This document shows positions 11,745 through 23,325 of a DNA stretch of 64,000 nucleotides, one piece after another. The number at the start of each line of letters is the position of its first letter. Within the stretch, counting starts at the first letter, position 1. A program made the translations under genes and the position numbers. Origin of the DNA: Hyperoodon ampullatus. Lineage: Eukaryota > Chordata > Mammalia > Artiodactyla > Ziphiidae. The stretch covers positions 248,001-312,000 of the forward strand of contig CATKHW010000375.1 in NCBI GenBank assembly GCA_949752795.1. Reading direction: 5' to 3'. The notes beneath the pieces are model-generated. The model worked only from the letters and a program-made list of their open reading frames with translations. It was not told the origin of the DNA and made no database searches.

Positions 11745-12008
11745 TATATGTCAGCTGTGCTTGTATATGTCTGTTAACACCAATATCGTAATGAAAAAAA
11801 TCTTCACACTTTTGCATTGGTGAACCATAAGTTCGTTTAATGAATCTGTGATTGCCCTTCTGCGTGGAAATATCTGCCCTGGTATCCATTTTTAGGTAAC
11901 ACCTATAAGTGATATGATACGATATGTGTCTTTCACTTTCTGACTTACTACAAGTCATGTGATTACCTCTAGACTCATCTACGGTGCTGCAAATGGCATT
12001 GTGTCCTT
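11745..12008 (-). mobile_element. Old L1 3' fragment, array unit 5
   Basis: Fifth copy, with an A-run (ATGAAAAAAATC) replacing ATGAAACCAATC. Confidence 0.72.
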
Positions 12009-12022
12009 TTTTTCCTTGTCTT

Positions 12023-12642
12023 CTATTCTGCCTTAGCGAGGTCCATTTTCAAAAATGTGATTCCCTGAGGGCTGAGGATTAGCTGACCTGGGTAGCCTGA
12101 CCCTGCCGGCCGGCCCTCCCCAGGTGTGCCTGGGTTGAGGTCAATATAAACAGCGCTCCAGGCAGCAGTAGCCCCTGAAGCTGTGCTTGACTCCATATTC
12201 TCTGCCCCGTCAGCAGTCTCGGGGCTGTGCTGGTGGGAGGGAGTGAGGGGCCACGGCTTTGTGGGTGGCCCGGTGTGAGTGGGTCTCTGCTGGACTTTCT
12301 GCAAGAGTTGCCAGTCTGCCACCTGTAAAGAATAGTAGGTGTCACCCATACATTCCGCTGGAATTTCTCTCCGGACAGAGGTGAGGAAGGAAAAAAGCAG
12401 TGGGGGCCTGGACAGGAGGGGAATCTCAGGCAGGGCAATGGAAAGCTTCCAGAAGAGCGTCGGGGCCAGGACCATCCTGGCTGGCCTGCAGGCACCAAGT
12501 TGGCCTTCGTGCTGTTGCTGGTGTGGCTCCACGGCCCTTCCTCTAGGCTTTCAAGCCCTTGTACATATTCAGGTGTTTTACCTGGGAAGGGTGGGAACAG
12601 TTCAGCAGCAGCTGGCCTGCGGCTCAGCTCACATTTACTCAC
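12023..12642 (-). pseudogene. Broken copy of the 206-codon frame, unit 5
   Basis: A short deletion near 12460 splits the frame. The downstream part (12023-12532) still ends in KMDLAKAE, while the upstream part continues for 217 codons in total in a second, alternative frame. Confidence 0.28.
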
Positions 12643-12958
12643 AGATGCCTCGGCACGGTCCCCCAGCTTTGCAATGAGGACGCTCCTTGCGTGGGGGGTG
12701 GGCTGCTGGCTGTATGGGAGATGATTCCCCACCTCTGACCAATTTCAGAATTGTTTACCGCTGGAGCAAGTGCCCTGATAGGGTTTTCCTCTGTATAACT
12801 GGTGGGTTCAGGTTTTTTTTTTTTTCCTTTTTAGGTTCAAGTTAGATTTTATTCCTCTTTTATGTTTTTATTGATATAAGCATGGAAATAATTCATTCAT
12901 ATAAATACATCTGTATGAAGGGAAGAACTTTTTTCTGTTTTATATTTAAATTTATTTA

Positions 12959-13921
12959 AAATATTGAAATTTAATTTTATTTATTTTTTTATACAGCAGG
13001 TTATTATTAGTTATGTATTTTATGCATATACATGTATACAAGTCAATCCCAATCTCCCAACTCATCCCAACACCACCTCCCCATGGCTTCCCACACTTGG
13101 TGTCCATACGTGTGTTCTCTACCTCTGTGTCTCTATTTCTTCCCTGCAAACCAGTTCATCTGTACCATTTCTCTGGGTTCCACATATATGCATTAATATA
13201 CAATATTTGTTTTTCTCTTTCTGACATACTTCATTCTGTATGACAGTCTCTAGATCCATCGACGTCTCTACAAATGAACCAGTATCATTCCTTCTTATGG
13301 CTGAGTAATATTCCATTTTATATATGTACCACATCTTTATCCATTCATCTGTCTGTCGTTATTTAGTTTGCTTCCATTACCTGGCTATTGTAAATAGTGC
13401 TGAAAAGAGCATTGTGGTGAATGTGCCTTTTTGATTTATGGTTTTCTCTGGGTATATGCCCAGAAGTGGGATTGCTGGATCATATGATAATTCTATTTCT
13501 AGGTTTTTTTAAGGAAACTCCATACTGTTCTCCATCGTGACTGTATCAATTTACATTCCCACCAATAGAAGAAGAGGGATCCTTTTGTCCACACACTCCC
13601 CGGAATTTGTTGTTTGTAGATTTTCTGATGATGCCGATTCTAACAGGTGTGAGGTGATACCTCATTGTAGTTTTGATTTGCATTTCTCTAATAATTAGTG
13701 ATGTTGAGCAGCTTTTCATGTGCGTCTTGGCCATCTCTGTGTCTTCTTTGAAGAAACGTCTCTTTAGATATTGTGCCCATTTTTGCATTGGGTTGTTTGT
13801 TTTTTTAATATTAAGCTGCATGAGCTCTTTATATATATTGGAGATTAAACCTTTGTCCATTGATTCGTTTGCAAATATTTTCGCCCTTTCTGAGGGATGC
13901 CTTTTTCCATTCCCATTTTTT
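12959..13921 (-). mobile_element. L1 3' end, array unit 6
   Basis: Same block. Two minus-strand ORF2 segments are readable: 13546-13860, and the very C-terminal WYIYKMEYYSAI region at 13119-13334, which is a hallmark of L1 ORF2p. Confidence 0.88.
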
Positions 13922-14141
13922 TAACAAAAAAAGAAAGAAAGAAAAAGAAGCAGAACACTAATGTGCATAAAATATCCCTTTTGAAACTGTCGTTTTGAAA
14001 TATGGACGTCCTTTGAATTTTTTGGTCGATCTATGACCCCAGGATTTGTTTTCAGGGCCGGTGTCATTTACAGGCCTGCAATGATTTTGAATATCAACTG
14101 ACCATTAGCGCTGGGATTAAAGCTGCTGTTGTGTGAAACGG

Positions 14142-14157
14142 CCACAAGGTGGCAGCA
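14142..14157 (+). promoter_or_regulatory. CTCF-like motif, unit 6
   Basis: Identical to unit 1. Confidence 0.6.
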
Positions 14158-14478
14158 GTTCTCCCTTACCATATCTGGTTACTAGGGCACCAGAGCCTCA
14201 ATGGAAGTCGTGTTCTAGATTGTAATTTAGAATGGAACGTGCCAGGAGAAAGCCCCTCAAGTTTGTCTCATTACTTCTTGTTCGTGTTTTTAAATTAATT
14301 TTTTTATTTTTTATTACAGCAATTTTGATTACAATGTTTGGCTTGTTGTAGGTGTGGAAGATGTGGTTCTTTTACACATATACATATGTCTGTTCTTCCT
14401 GGGATCCTTTTCCCATGTACGTTATGACAGAATGTTGAGTAGTCTTCTCTTGGTATTCTGTAGGTCTTTGGTGATTAT

Positions 14479-14740
14479 AAATGTCACCTGTGTTTGTATA
14501 TGTCTGTTAACCCCAATATCATAATGAAACAAATCCTCACACCTTTCCATTGGTGAACCATAAGTTTTTGAATGAATCTGTGATTGCCCTTCTCTGTGGA
14601 AATATCTGCCCTGGTATCCACTTTTCGGTCACTCCTATAAGAGATATGATATGATATGTGTCTTTCACTTTCTGACTTACTACAAGTCACGTGATTACCT
14701 CTAGACACACCTACCGTGCTGCAAATGGCATTGTGTCCTT
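14479..14740 (-). mobile_element. Old L1 3' fragment, array unit 6
   Basis: Sixth copy, with a short deletion at the TTTGTTGAATGA landmark (reads TTTTTGAATGA). Confidence 0.72.
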
Positions 14741-14753
14741 TTTTCCTTGGCTT

Positions 14754-15374
14754 CTATTCTGCCTTAGCGAGGTCCATTTTCAACAATGTGATTCCCTGAA
14801 GGGGGAGGATTAGCTGACCTGGGTAGCCTGACCCTGCCGGCCGGCCCTCCCCAGGTGTGCCTGGGTTGAGGTCAATTTAAACAGCGCTGCAGGCAGCAAT
14901 AGCCCCTGAAGCTGTGCCTTACTCCATATTCTCTGCCCCGTCAGCAGTCTCGGGGCTGTGCTGGTGGGAGGGCGTGAGGGGCCACGTCTTTGTGGGTGGC
15001 CCGGTGTGAGTGGGTCTCTGCTGGACTTTCTGCAGGAGTTGCCAGGCTGCCACCTGTAAAGAAGAGGATGTGTCACCCAAACCTTCCGCTGGAATTTCTC
15101 TCCGGACAGAGGTGAGGAAGGAAAAAAGCAGTGGGGGCCGGGACAGGAAGGGTATCTCAGGCAGGGCAATGGAAAGCTTCCAGAAGAGCACACAGGTCCA
15201 GGACCTTCCTGGCTGGCCTGCAGGCACCAAGTTGGCCTGTGTGCCGTCACTGGTGTGGCTCCACGACCCTTCCTCTAGGCTTTCAAGCCCTTGTACATAT
15301 TCAGGTGTTTTACCTGGGAAAAGTGGGAAAAGTTCAACAGCAGCTGGCCTGGGGCTCAGCTCACGGTTACTCAT
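14754..15374 (-). pseudogene. Broken copy of the 206-codon frame, unit 6
   Basis: The only copy that starts with a true ATG (CAT on the plus strand at 15372-15374). It reads 151 codons and stops at TAA after ENME. Confidence 0.28.
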
Positions 15375-15687
15375 AGCTGCCTCGGCATGGCCCCCAGACT
15401 TGCAATGAGGACGCTCCTTGCGTAGGAGTGGCCTGCTGGCTCTATGGGAGATGATTCCCCACCTCTGACCAATTTCAGAACTGTTTACGGCTGGAGCAAG
15501 TGACCTGATAGGGATTTCCTCTTTCTAACTCGTGGGTTCAGGTTTTTTTTTTCTTTTTTGGTTCAAGTTAGATTTTATTCCTCTTTTATGTATTTATAGA
15601 TATAAGCATGGAAATAATTCATTCATATAAATACATCTGTGTGAAGGGAAGAACTTTTTTCTGTTTTATTTTTAAATTTTATTTTTA

Positions 15688-16650
15688 AAAATTTTGAAAT
15701 TTAATTTTATTTATTTTTTATACAGCAGGTTATTATTAGTTATGTGTTTTATGCATATACATGTATACAGGTCAATCCCAATCTCCCAACTCATCCCACC
15801 ACCACCACCCCATGGCTTCCCACACTTGGTGTCCATACATGTGTTCTCTACCTCTGTGTCTCTATTTCTTCCCTGCAAACCAGTTCATCTGTACCATTTT
15901 TATAGGTTCCACATATATGCATTAATATACAATATTTGTTTTTCTCTTTCTGACTTACTTCATTCTGTATGACAGTCTCTAGATCCATCGACGTCTCTAC
16001 AAATGACCCAGTTTCATTCCTTCTTATGGCTGAGTAATATTCCATTTTATATATGTACCACATCTTTATCCATTCGTCTGTCTGTGGGTATTTAGGTTGC
16101 TTCCATTACCTGGCTATCGTAAATAGTGCTGAAATGAGCATTGGGGTGAATGTGCCTTTTTGATTTATGGTTTTCTCTGGGTATATGCCCAGAAGTGGGA
16201 TTGCTGGATCATATGGTAATTCTATTTCTAGGTTTTTTAAGGAAACTCCATACTGTTCTCCATCGTGACTGTATCAATTTACATTTCCACCACTAGTGGA
16301 AGAGGGATCCTTTTCTCCACACCCTCCCCAAAATTCGTTGTTTGTAGATTTTCTGATGATGCCCATTCTAACAGGTGTGAGGTGATACCTCATTGTAGTT
16401 TTGATTTGCATTTCTCTAATAATTAGTGATGTTGAGCAGCTTTTCATGTGCGTCTTGGCCATATCTGTGTCTTCTTTGAATAAACGTCTCTTTAGATCTT
16501 CTGCCCATTTTTGTATTGGGTTGTTTGTTTTTTGAATATTAAGCTGCATGAGCTCTTTATATTTATTGGAGATTAAACCTTTGTCCATTGATTCGTTTGC
16601 AAATATTTTCGCCCATTCTCAGGGATGCTTTTTGCCATTCCCGTTTTTGT
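15688..16650 (-). mobile_element. L1 3' end, array unit 7
   Basis: Same block. The WYIYKMEYYSAI C-terminal segment (15848-16063) and the upstream ORF2 segment (16274-16588) are both readable on the minus strand. Confidence 0.88.
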
Positions 16651-16869
16651 AACAAAAAAAGAAAGAAAGAAAAAGAAGCAGAACACTAATGTGTGTAAAA
16701 TATGCCTTTTGAAACTGTCGTTTTGAAATATGGACGTCCTTTGAATTTTTTGGTCGATATATGAACCCAGGATTTGTTTTCAGGGCAGGTGTCATTTACA
16801 GGCCTGCAATGATTTTGAATATCAACTGACCATTAGCGCTGGTATTAAAGCTGCTGTTGTGTGAAACGG

Positions 16870-16885
16870 CCACAAGCTGGCAGCA
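16870..16885 (+). promoter_or_regulatory. Weakened CTCF-like motif, unit 7
   Basis: Reads CCACAAGCTGGCAGCA: a core purine has become C. This is the copy nearest array 2. Confidence 0.4.
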
Positions 16886-17205
16886 GTTCTCCCTTACCAA
16901 ATCTGGTTACTGGGGCAACAGAGCCTCAATGGAAGTCGTGTTCTAGATTGGAATTTTGAACGGAATGTGCCAGGAGAAAGCCCCTCAAGTTTATCTCACT
17001 TCTTCTTGTTCGTGTTTTTAATTTTATTTTTTATTTTTTATTACAGCAAAATTGATTACAGTGTTTGGCTTGTTGTAGGTGTGGAACATGTAGGTCTTTT
17101 ACACATATACATATGTCTGTTATTCCTGAAATCCTTTTCCGATGTACCTTATGACAGAATGTTGAGTAGTCTTCTCTTGGTATTCTGTAGGTCTTTGGTT
17201 ATTAT

Positions 17206-17468
17206 ATATGTCACCTGTGTTTGTATATGTTGGTTAACCCCAATATAATAATGAAACAAACCCACACACCTTTCCATTGGTGAACCGTAAGTTTGTTTAA
17301 TGTATCTGTGATTGCCCTTCTCCGTGGAAGTATCTGCCCTGGTATCCATTTTTCGGTCACACCTATTAGAGATATGATATGAAATGTGTCTTTCACTTTC
17401 TGACTTACTACAAGTCACGTGATTACCTCTAGACACATCTACGGTGCTGCAAATGGCATTGTGTCCTT
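17206..17468 (-). mobile_element. Old L1 3' fragment, array unit 7
   Basis: Seventh copy, with several private changes (TTGGTTAACCCC, ATATAATAATG). Confidence 0.72.
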
Positions 17469-17482
17469 TTATTCCTTGGCTT

Positions 17483-18103
17483 CTATTCTGCCTTAGTGAG
17501 GTCCATTTTCAACAATGTGATTCCCTGAGGCCTGAGGATTAGCTGACCTGGGTAGCCTGACCCTGCTGGCCGGCCCTACCCAGGTGTGCCTGGGTTGAGG
17601 TCAATATAAACAGCGCTGCAGGCAGCAATAGCCCCTGAAGCTGTGCCTGACTCCATATTCTCTGCCCCGTCAGCAGTCTCAGGGCTGTGCTGGTGGGAGG
17701 GAGTGAGGGGCCACGTCTTTGTGGGTGGCCCGGTGTGAGTGGGTCTCTGCTGCACTTTCTGCAGGAGTTGCCAGGCTTCCACCTGTAAAGAAGAGGATGT
17801 GTCACCCATACCATCCGCTGGAATTTCTCTCCGGACAGAGGTGAGGAAGGAAAAAAGCAGTGGGGGCCGTGACAGGAGGGGTATCTCTTGCAGGGCAATG
17901 GAAAGCTTCCAGAAGAGCGCCCAGGGCCAGGACCATCCTGGCTGGCCTGCAGGCACCAAGTTGGCCTGCGTGCTGTCGCTGGTGTGGCTCCACGCCCCTT
18001 CCTCTAGGCTTTCAAGCCCTTGTACATATTCAGGTGTTTTACCTGGGAAGGGTGGGAAAAGTTCAACAGCAGCTGGCCTGGGGCTCAGCTCACGGTTACT
18101 CAC
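17483..18103 (-). pseudogene. Broken copy of the 206-codon frame, unit 7
   Basis: Reads 175 codons and stops at TAG (17576) after NPGTPG, where other copies have GEG. The start lies 11 bp from the array junction, so any upstream part is lost. Confidence 0.28.
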
Positions 18104-18184
18104 AGATGCCTCGGGTCCCTTTCACTGAGGAAGGTGTAGGTCTTGTCTATTCCATAGTTTGTTTTAGGAACAGTACCTGTGCTT

Positions 18185-19060
18185 ATATCAAACTCTGGTT
18201 TTATGCATCACCCCACCTCTCCTTCCCCCTTAAGCATGCATAAGAGTGCTTTCCAAAGGTGAGACCCTGTTCTCTTTCCTAACTCAGTTCAAGTGTAGCC
18301 ATGTTTACAGGATCTTCATAAGTGATATCTTATGATAAGTTTCTTTTTCTGTGTGACTTATTTCACTTAGAATCATCCAACCTGAATGCACCCATTTTGC
18401 TGCTACTGGTCTTATGACATTGATTTCATGGCTGAGGGATATTCCATCGTACGTAAGTTCCACAATTTTTTGAACCATTTTTATATTTCCTGGGATATTT
18501 AAGGTGTACCCAAGTTGAGGTCCTTGTAAGCAGTGCAGCCCTAAATTTTGGGGTCGCTCTGTCTTATTGATTTTCAGTTTTCCCAAGGTATATTCCCTAG
18601 GCTGGAAGTGCCCTTGGCTCTGTAGCTCTGTTGTTTACTTTTTTAGGGAACACAATGCACTCCTCCAGAAAGGCAGTTGGCAATTTACATTCCGCCCATC
18701 AGCGTAAAAAGGCTCCGTGTTCTCCAGGGCCTGTCTTGCCTTTCTGGATTTTACACAGTTTGTCGATGCCTCTTTAACCGGTGGGAAGTGATACTTCTTT
18801 GTAGTGCAGATTTGCATTTCCCGCTTGCTTGCTTGGCCAAAAAGGGCGTATGCGTTTTCTCCTGAATATATTCAGGAGAAAACGCATACGCCCTTTTTGC
18901 CCAAGTGCATCATTGTTGAAGTTGTGCCCCTCATCCTGTGCTTTAAAGGCGATTCCAACGTACCTCTTGAAATCTGTTTCCTGCTATTCTGCCTAGCTTT
19001 CAAGTCTACCTCGTTGCCTTCCCTCAACAGATTTTTGGACAATAGTTGTCCTTAACTACT
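18185..19060 (-). mobile_element. Decayed L1 3' end split by a palindrome (representative, unit 1; repeated in every unit)
   Basis: On the plus strand, AAGTGATATCTTATGATAAG, TGACTTATTTCACTTAGAATC, CATGGCTGAGGGATATTCCAT and GGTGGGAAGTGATACTTCTT fall in the order of an L1 3' end read backwards. On the minus strand of sister copies, peptide shreds such as CQLPLWRS, RALPVYGIYLGKTENQ and PIFRAALLTRT line up with the C-terminal region of L1 ORF2p. L1-like sequence resumes after the palindrome (TACCTCTTGAAATCTGTTTC), so the palindrome interrupts it. The fragment is far more decayed than the younger L1 in array 1. In other units the block sits at offsets of about 70-950. Confidence 0.75.
18832..18905. 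repeat. 74-bp palindrome, unit 1
   Basis: Two 37-bp arms meet with no spacer. The left arm begins CTTGGCCAAAAAGGGCGTAT and the centre is TGAATATATTCA. This copy has one mismatch (GCCC for GGCC at the right end). The ends, TTGGCCAAAAAG in inverted orientation, resemble hairpin elements of mariner type known to me from ruminants; a non-autonomous DNA transposon is the likely origin. Confidence 0.85.
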
Positions 19061-19849
19061 CTGTCAGTTTGTGAATTGCTGTGCCCCTGAGTTGCCTTTT
19101 TCAACTTGTTTTATGTGAGCTGACCAAAAGTCCAGAATTTTGGTTCAGGACCTATACTGCTTCCCGATGGGTGGCTGAGCGTTTGGTTAATTCTTCTTCC
19201 TGCCGAGAAATTAGACTGACATGTGCCCGTCGAAATGCCTAAGAGCTACTCTCTCATTGGTTCTCCCTCTTCCCTTTCATCCTCTGCCAAATTGGCAACC
19301 TGTGTGAACCAGGAAGTTAAAGGGGCTGTCTCTCCAAGTTGGGAGATTGATAGAAAAGCAGTTGGTAAATGAAACCGGAGCACCAGGAGAGGCACTATTC
19401 GTTGAGTTTTAGAAACCTTTCGTATTCACAGTGTGTCCATTCTCTATTTTTCCCTTACATGTTATATCTGTAGTAATATTCCTTTCAAGCTGGAGAGTTG
19501 GGACCCATAGAATGGGTGCCACGCATATTGCTTTAAAATGTCGGAATTTGCTCAACCAATCTCACCAATCCTCTCAGTCCCAAGTGTCCAGCCTTATGCC
19601 ACATCCAGCTGTCATTGTAGATAGGGTCATTCCATGTTTCATCAGAGACCCTGAAGGAATTGGAAAGAATTTCCCTGTTTTTTTGTTTTGTTTGTGAAAT
19701 TCCTTTTTATAGTGGGTTTGAGGTGATTCTCGCTGCCATTTTATGCCAGTTTAGACACACTTGATTCCCTTACAGAGACATATCAATACATAGGTTTTAA
19801 GATTCTTACTAGTCAGATATATTCCTCTGTGGGAAATATGGGGTTTTGA

Positions 19850-21588
19850 GTCCCTTTCACTGAGGAAGGTTTAGGTCTTGTCTATTCCTTATTTGGTTTT
19901 TGGAACGGTACCTGTGCTTATATCAAACTCTGGTCTTATGCATCACCCCACCTCTCCTTCCCTCATAAGCAGGCATAAGAGTGTTTTCCAAATGTGAGAC
20001 TCTGTTCTCTTTCCTAACTCAGTTCAAGTGTAGCCATGTTTACAGGATCTTCATAAGTGATATCTTATGAAAAGTTTATTTTTCTGTGTGACTTATTTCA
20101 CTTAGAATCATCGTACCTGAATCCACCCATTTTGCTGCTACTGGTCTTATGACATTGATTGCATGGCTGAGGGATATTCCTTCGTACGGAAGTACCACAA
20201 TAGTTTGAACCATATTTATATTTCCTGGGATATTTAAGGTGTACCCAAGTTGAGGTTCTTGTAAGCAGTGTATCACTAAATTTTGGGTTGGCTGTCTCTT
20301 ATTGATTTTCAGTTTTCCCAAGGTATATTCCCTAGAGTGGAAGTGTCCTTGGCTCTGTAGCTCTGTTGTTTACTTGTTTTAGGGAACACAATGCAATCCT
20401 CCAGAGAGGCAGTTGGCAATTTACATCCCGCCCATCAGCATAACAAGGCTCCCTGTTCTCCAGGGCCTGTCTTGCCTTTCTGGTTTTTACACATTTTGTG
20501 GATGTCCCTTTTGACCAGTGGGAAGTGACATTTCTTTGTAGTGCAGATTTGCATTGCCTGCTTGCTTGCTTGGCCAAAAAGATCGTATGCGATTTCTCCT
20601 GAATATATTCAGGAGAAAACGCATACGCACTTTTTGGCCAAGTGCATCATTGTCGAAGTTGTGCCCCTCTTCCTGTGCTTTAAAGGCGATTCCAACATAC
20701 CTCTTGAAATCTGTTTCCTGCTATTCTGCCTCGCTTTCAAGTCCGCCTTGTTGCCTTCCCTCAACAGATTTTTGGACGATAGTTGTCCTTTATTAATCGG
20801 CCAGTTTGTGAATTGCTGTGCCCCTGAGCTCCATTTTTCAACTCGTTTATGGTGAGCTGACCGCAAGTCCAAAATTTTGGTTCAGGACCTATACTGGTTC
20901 CCGGTGGGTGGCTGAGACTTTGGTTAATTCTTCTTCCTGCCGGGAAATTACAGTGATATGTGCCCGTCCAAATGCCTATCAGCCACTCTCTCATTTGTTC
21001 TCCCTCTTCCCTTTCATCCTCTGCCAAATTGTCAACCTGTGCGGACCAGGAGGTTAAAGGGGCTGTCTCTCCAAGTTGGGAGGTTGATAGTAAAGCAGAT
21101 GGAAAGTCAAACCGGAACACCAGGAGAGGGACTATTCGTTGAGTTTTAGAAACCTTTCGTATTCACAGTGTGTCCGTTCTCTAGGTTTCCCGTACATGTT
21201 ATAGCTGTAGTAATATTCCCTTCAACCTGGAGAGTTGGGACCCATGGAATGGGTGCCATGCATTATTGCTTTAAAGGGTCTGCATTTGCTCACACAATCT
21301 CACCAATCCTCTCAGTCCCAAGTGTCCAGCCTTATGCCACATCCAGCTGTCATTGTAGATAGGGTCATTCCAGGTTTCATCAGAGACCATGAAGGAATTG
21401 TAAAGAATATCCCAGTTTTTTTGTTTTGTTTTTGAAATTCCTTTTTATAGTGGGTTTGAGCTGATTCTCGCTGCCATGTTTATGCCAGTCTAGACACACT
21501 TGATTCCCTTACGGACACACATCAATACATAGGTTTTAAGATTCTTACTAGTCAGATATATTCCTCTGCGGGAAATATGGGGTTTTGA
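19850..21588 (+). repeat. Array 2 unit 2
   Basis: Diverged flank copy; the palindrome carries four substitutions. Confidence 0.92.
20569..20642. repeat. 74-bp palindrome, unit 2
   Basis: Four substitutions, three in the left arm and one in the right. Confidence 0.82.
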
Positions 21589-23325
21589 GTCCCTTTCACT
21601 GAGGAAGGTGTAGGTCTTGTCTATTCCATAGTTGGTTTTTGGAACGGTACCTGTGCTTATATCAAACTCTGGTTTTATGCATCACCCCACCTCTCCTTCC
21701 CCCTTAAGCAGGTATAAGAGTGTTTTCTAAATGTGAGACACTGTTCTCTTTCCTAACTCAGTTCAAGTGTAGCCATGTTTACAGGATCTTCATAAGTGAT
21801 ATCTTATGATAAGTTTCTTTTTCTGTGTGACTTATTTCACTTAGAATCATCGTACCTGAATCCACCCATTTTGCTGCTACTGGTCTTATGACATTGATTT
21901 CATGGCTGAGGGATATTCCATCGTACGTAAGTACCACAATTTTTTGAACCATTTTTATATTTCCTGGGATATGTAAGGTGTACCCAAGTTGAGGTCCTTC
22001 TAAGCAGTGCAGCCCTAAATTTTGGGGTGGCTCTGTCTTATAGATTTTCTGTTTTCCCAAGGTATATTCCCTAGACTGGAAGTGCCCTTGGCTCTGTAGC
22101 TCTGTTGTTTAGTTGTTTTAGGGAACACAATGCACTCCTCCAGAGAGGCAGTTGGCAATTTACATCCCGCCCATCAGCATAACAAGGCTCCCTGATCTCC
22201 AGGGCCTCTCTTGCCTTTCTGGTATTTACACATTTTGTGGATGTCCCTTTTGACCGGTGGGAAGTGATACTTCTTTGTAGTGCAGATTTGCATTGCCCAC
22301 TTGATTGCTTGGCCAAAAAGGGCGTATGCGTTTTCTGCTGAATATATTCAGGAGAAAATGCATACGCCCTTTTTGGCCAAGTGCATCATTGTCGAAGTTG
22401 TGCCCCTCTTCCTGTGCTTTAAAGGCGATTCCAACGTACCTCTTGAAATCTGTTTCCTTCTATTCTGCCTCGCTTTCAAGTCCGCCTCGTTGCCTTCCCT
22501 CAACAAATTATTGGACGATAGTTGTCCTTTATTACTCGGCCAGTTTGTGAATTGCTGTGCCCTTGAGCTCCATTTTTCAACTCGTTTTTGGTGAGCTGAC
22601 CGCAAGTCCAAAATTTTGGTTCAGGACCTATACTGGTTCCCGGTGGGTGGCTGAGACTTTGGTTAATTCTTCTTCCTGCCGGGAAATTACAGTGATATGT
22701 GCCCGTCCAAATGCCTAACAGCTACTCTCTCATTGGTTCTCCCTCTTCCCATTCATCCTCTTTCAAATTGGTAACCTGTGCGAACCAGGAGGTTAAAGGG
22801 GCTGTCCCTCCAAGTTGGGAGGTTGATAGTATATCAGATGGAAAGCCAAACTGCAGCACAAGGAGAGGGACTCTTCGTTGAGTTTTAGAAACCTTTCGTC
22901 TTCACAGTGTGTCCGTTCTCTAGGTTTCCCGTACATGTTATAGCTGTAGTAATATTCCATTCAACCTGGAGAGTTGGGACCCATGGAATGGGAGCCAGGC
23001 ATTTGTGCTTTAAAGGGTCTGCATTTGCTCACCCAATCTCACCAATCGTCTCAGTCGCAAGTGTCCAGCCTTATGCCCCATCAAGCTGTCGTTGTAGAGA
23101 GGGTCATTCCATGTTTCATCAGAGACCCTGAAGGAATTGTAAAGAATTTCACAGTTTTTTTGTTTTGTTTTTGAAATTCCTTTTTATAGTGGGTTTGAGC
23201 TGATTCTCCTGCCATGTTTATGCCAGTCTAGACACATTTGATTCCCTTAGGAGACATATCAATACATAGGTTTTAAGATTCTTACTAGTCAGATATATTC
23301 CTCTGCGGGAAATATGGGGTTTTGA
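21589..23325 (+). repeat. Array 2 unit 3
   Basis: Diverged flank copy, with private changes around 22750-22870. Confidence 0.92.
22308..22381. repeat. 74-bp palindrome, unit 3
   Basis: Two mismatches, one per arm. Confidence 0.83.

Larger units (their letters stand above)
9928..12653 (+). repeat. Array 1 unit 5
   Basis: Complete 2726-bp copy. A short deletion near 12460 shifts the GC-rich frame. It is the most diverged copy in the AT-rich block, and it has one substitution (A to T) in the CTCF-like motif. Confidence 0.92.
12654..15385 (+). repeat. Array 1 unit 6
   Basis: Complete 2732-bp copy. The minus-strand frame is stopped near 14919 by one substitution. The CTCF-like motif is intact. 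A TATAAA motif present in the other copies reads TTTAAA here. Confidence 0.92.
1..18114 (+). repeat. Macrosatellite array 1, about 2.73-kb unit, 6.6 copies
   Basis: The same sequence recurs head to tail with a period of 2726-2732 bp; for example the L1-derived landmark beginning at 24 returns at 2754, 8214, 10943 and 13673. Copies look well over 90% alike by eye. In the phase set by the array end, unit order is: GC-rich tail and T-rich tract (offset 1-300), younger minus-strand L1 end (about 300-1265), a short GAAA-rich tract, an AT-rich block of about 530 bp with no gene and one CTCF-like motif, an old minus-strand L1 3' fragment (about 1820-2085), then a GC-richer block with a decayed minus-strand frame. 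The L1 pieces are recognised; the AT-rich and GC-rich blocks are not. The array runs off the left edge of the window, so its true size is unknown. Confidence 0.95.
15386..18114 (+). repeat. Array 1 unit 7 (last, abuts array 2)
   Basis: Complete by length, but its right end is the array junction: the sequence leaves array 1 after CAGATGCCTCGG and enters array 2 at GTCCCTTTCACTGAGG. The CTCF-like motif has a G to C change, and the minus-strand frame stops early at 17576. Confidence 0.92.
18115..19849 (+). repeat. Array 2 unit 1 (junction copy)
   Basis: First copy after array 1; diverged from the core (for example TCTATTTTTCCCTTACATG at about 19440 and a Met-rich reading lost). It is complete although it abuts the junction. 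Confidence 0.92.

Noticed and set aside
1..18114. Active L1 element
   Set aside because: Only the ORF2 C-terminus and 3' UTR are present in each unit; there is no 5' UTR, ORF1, endonuclease or reverse transcriptase domain.
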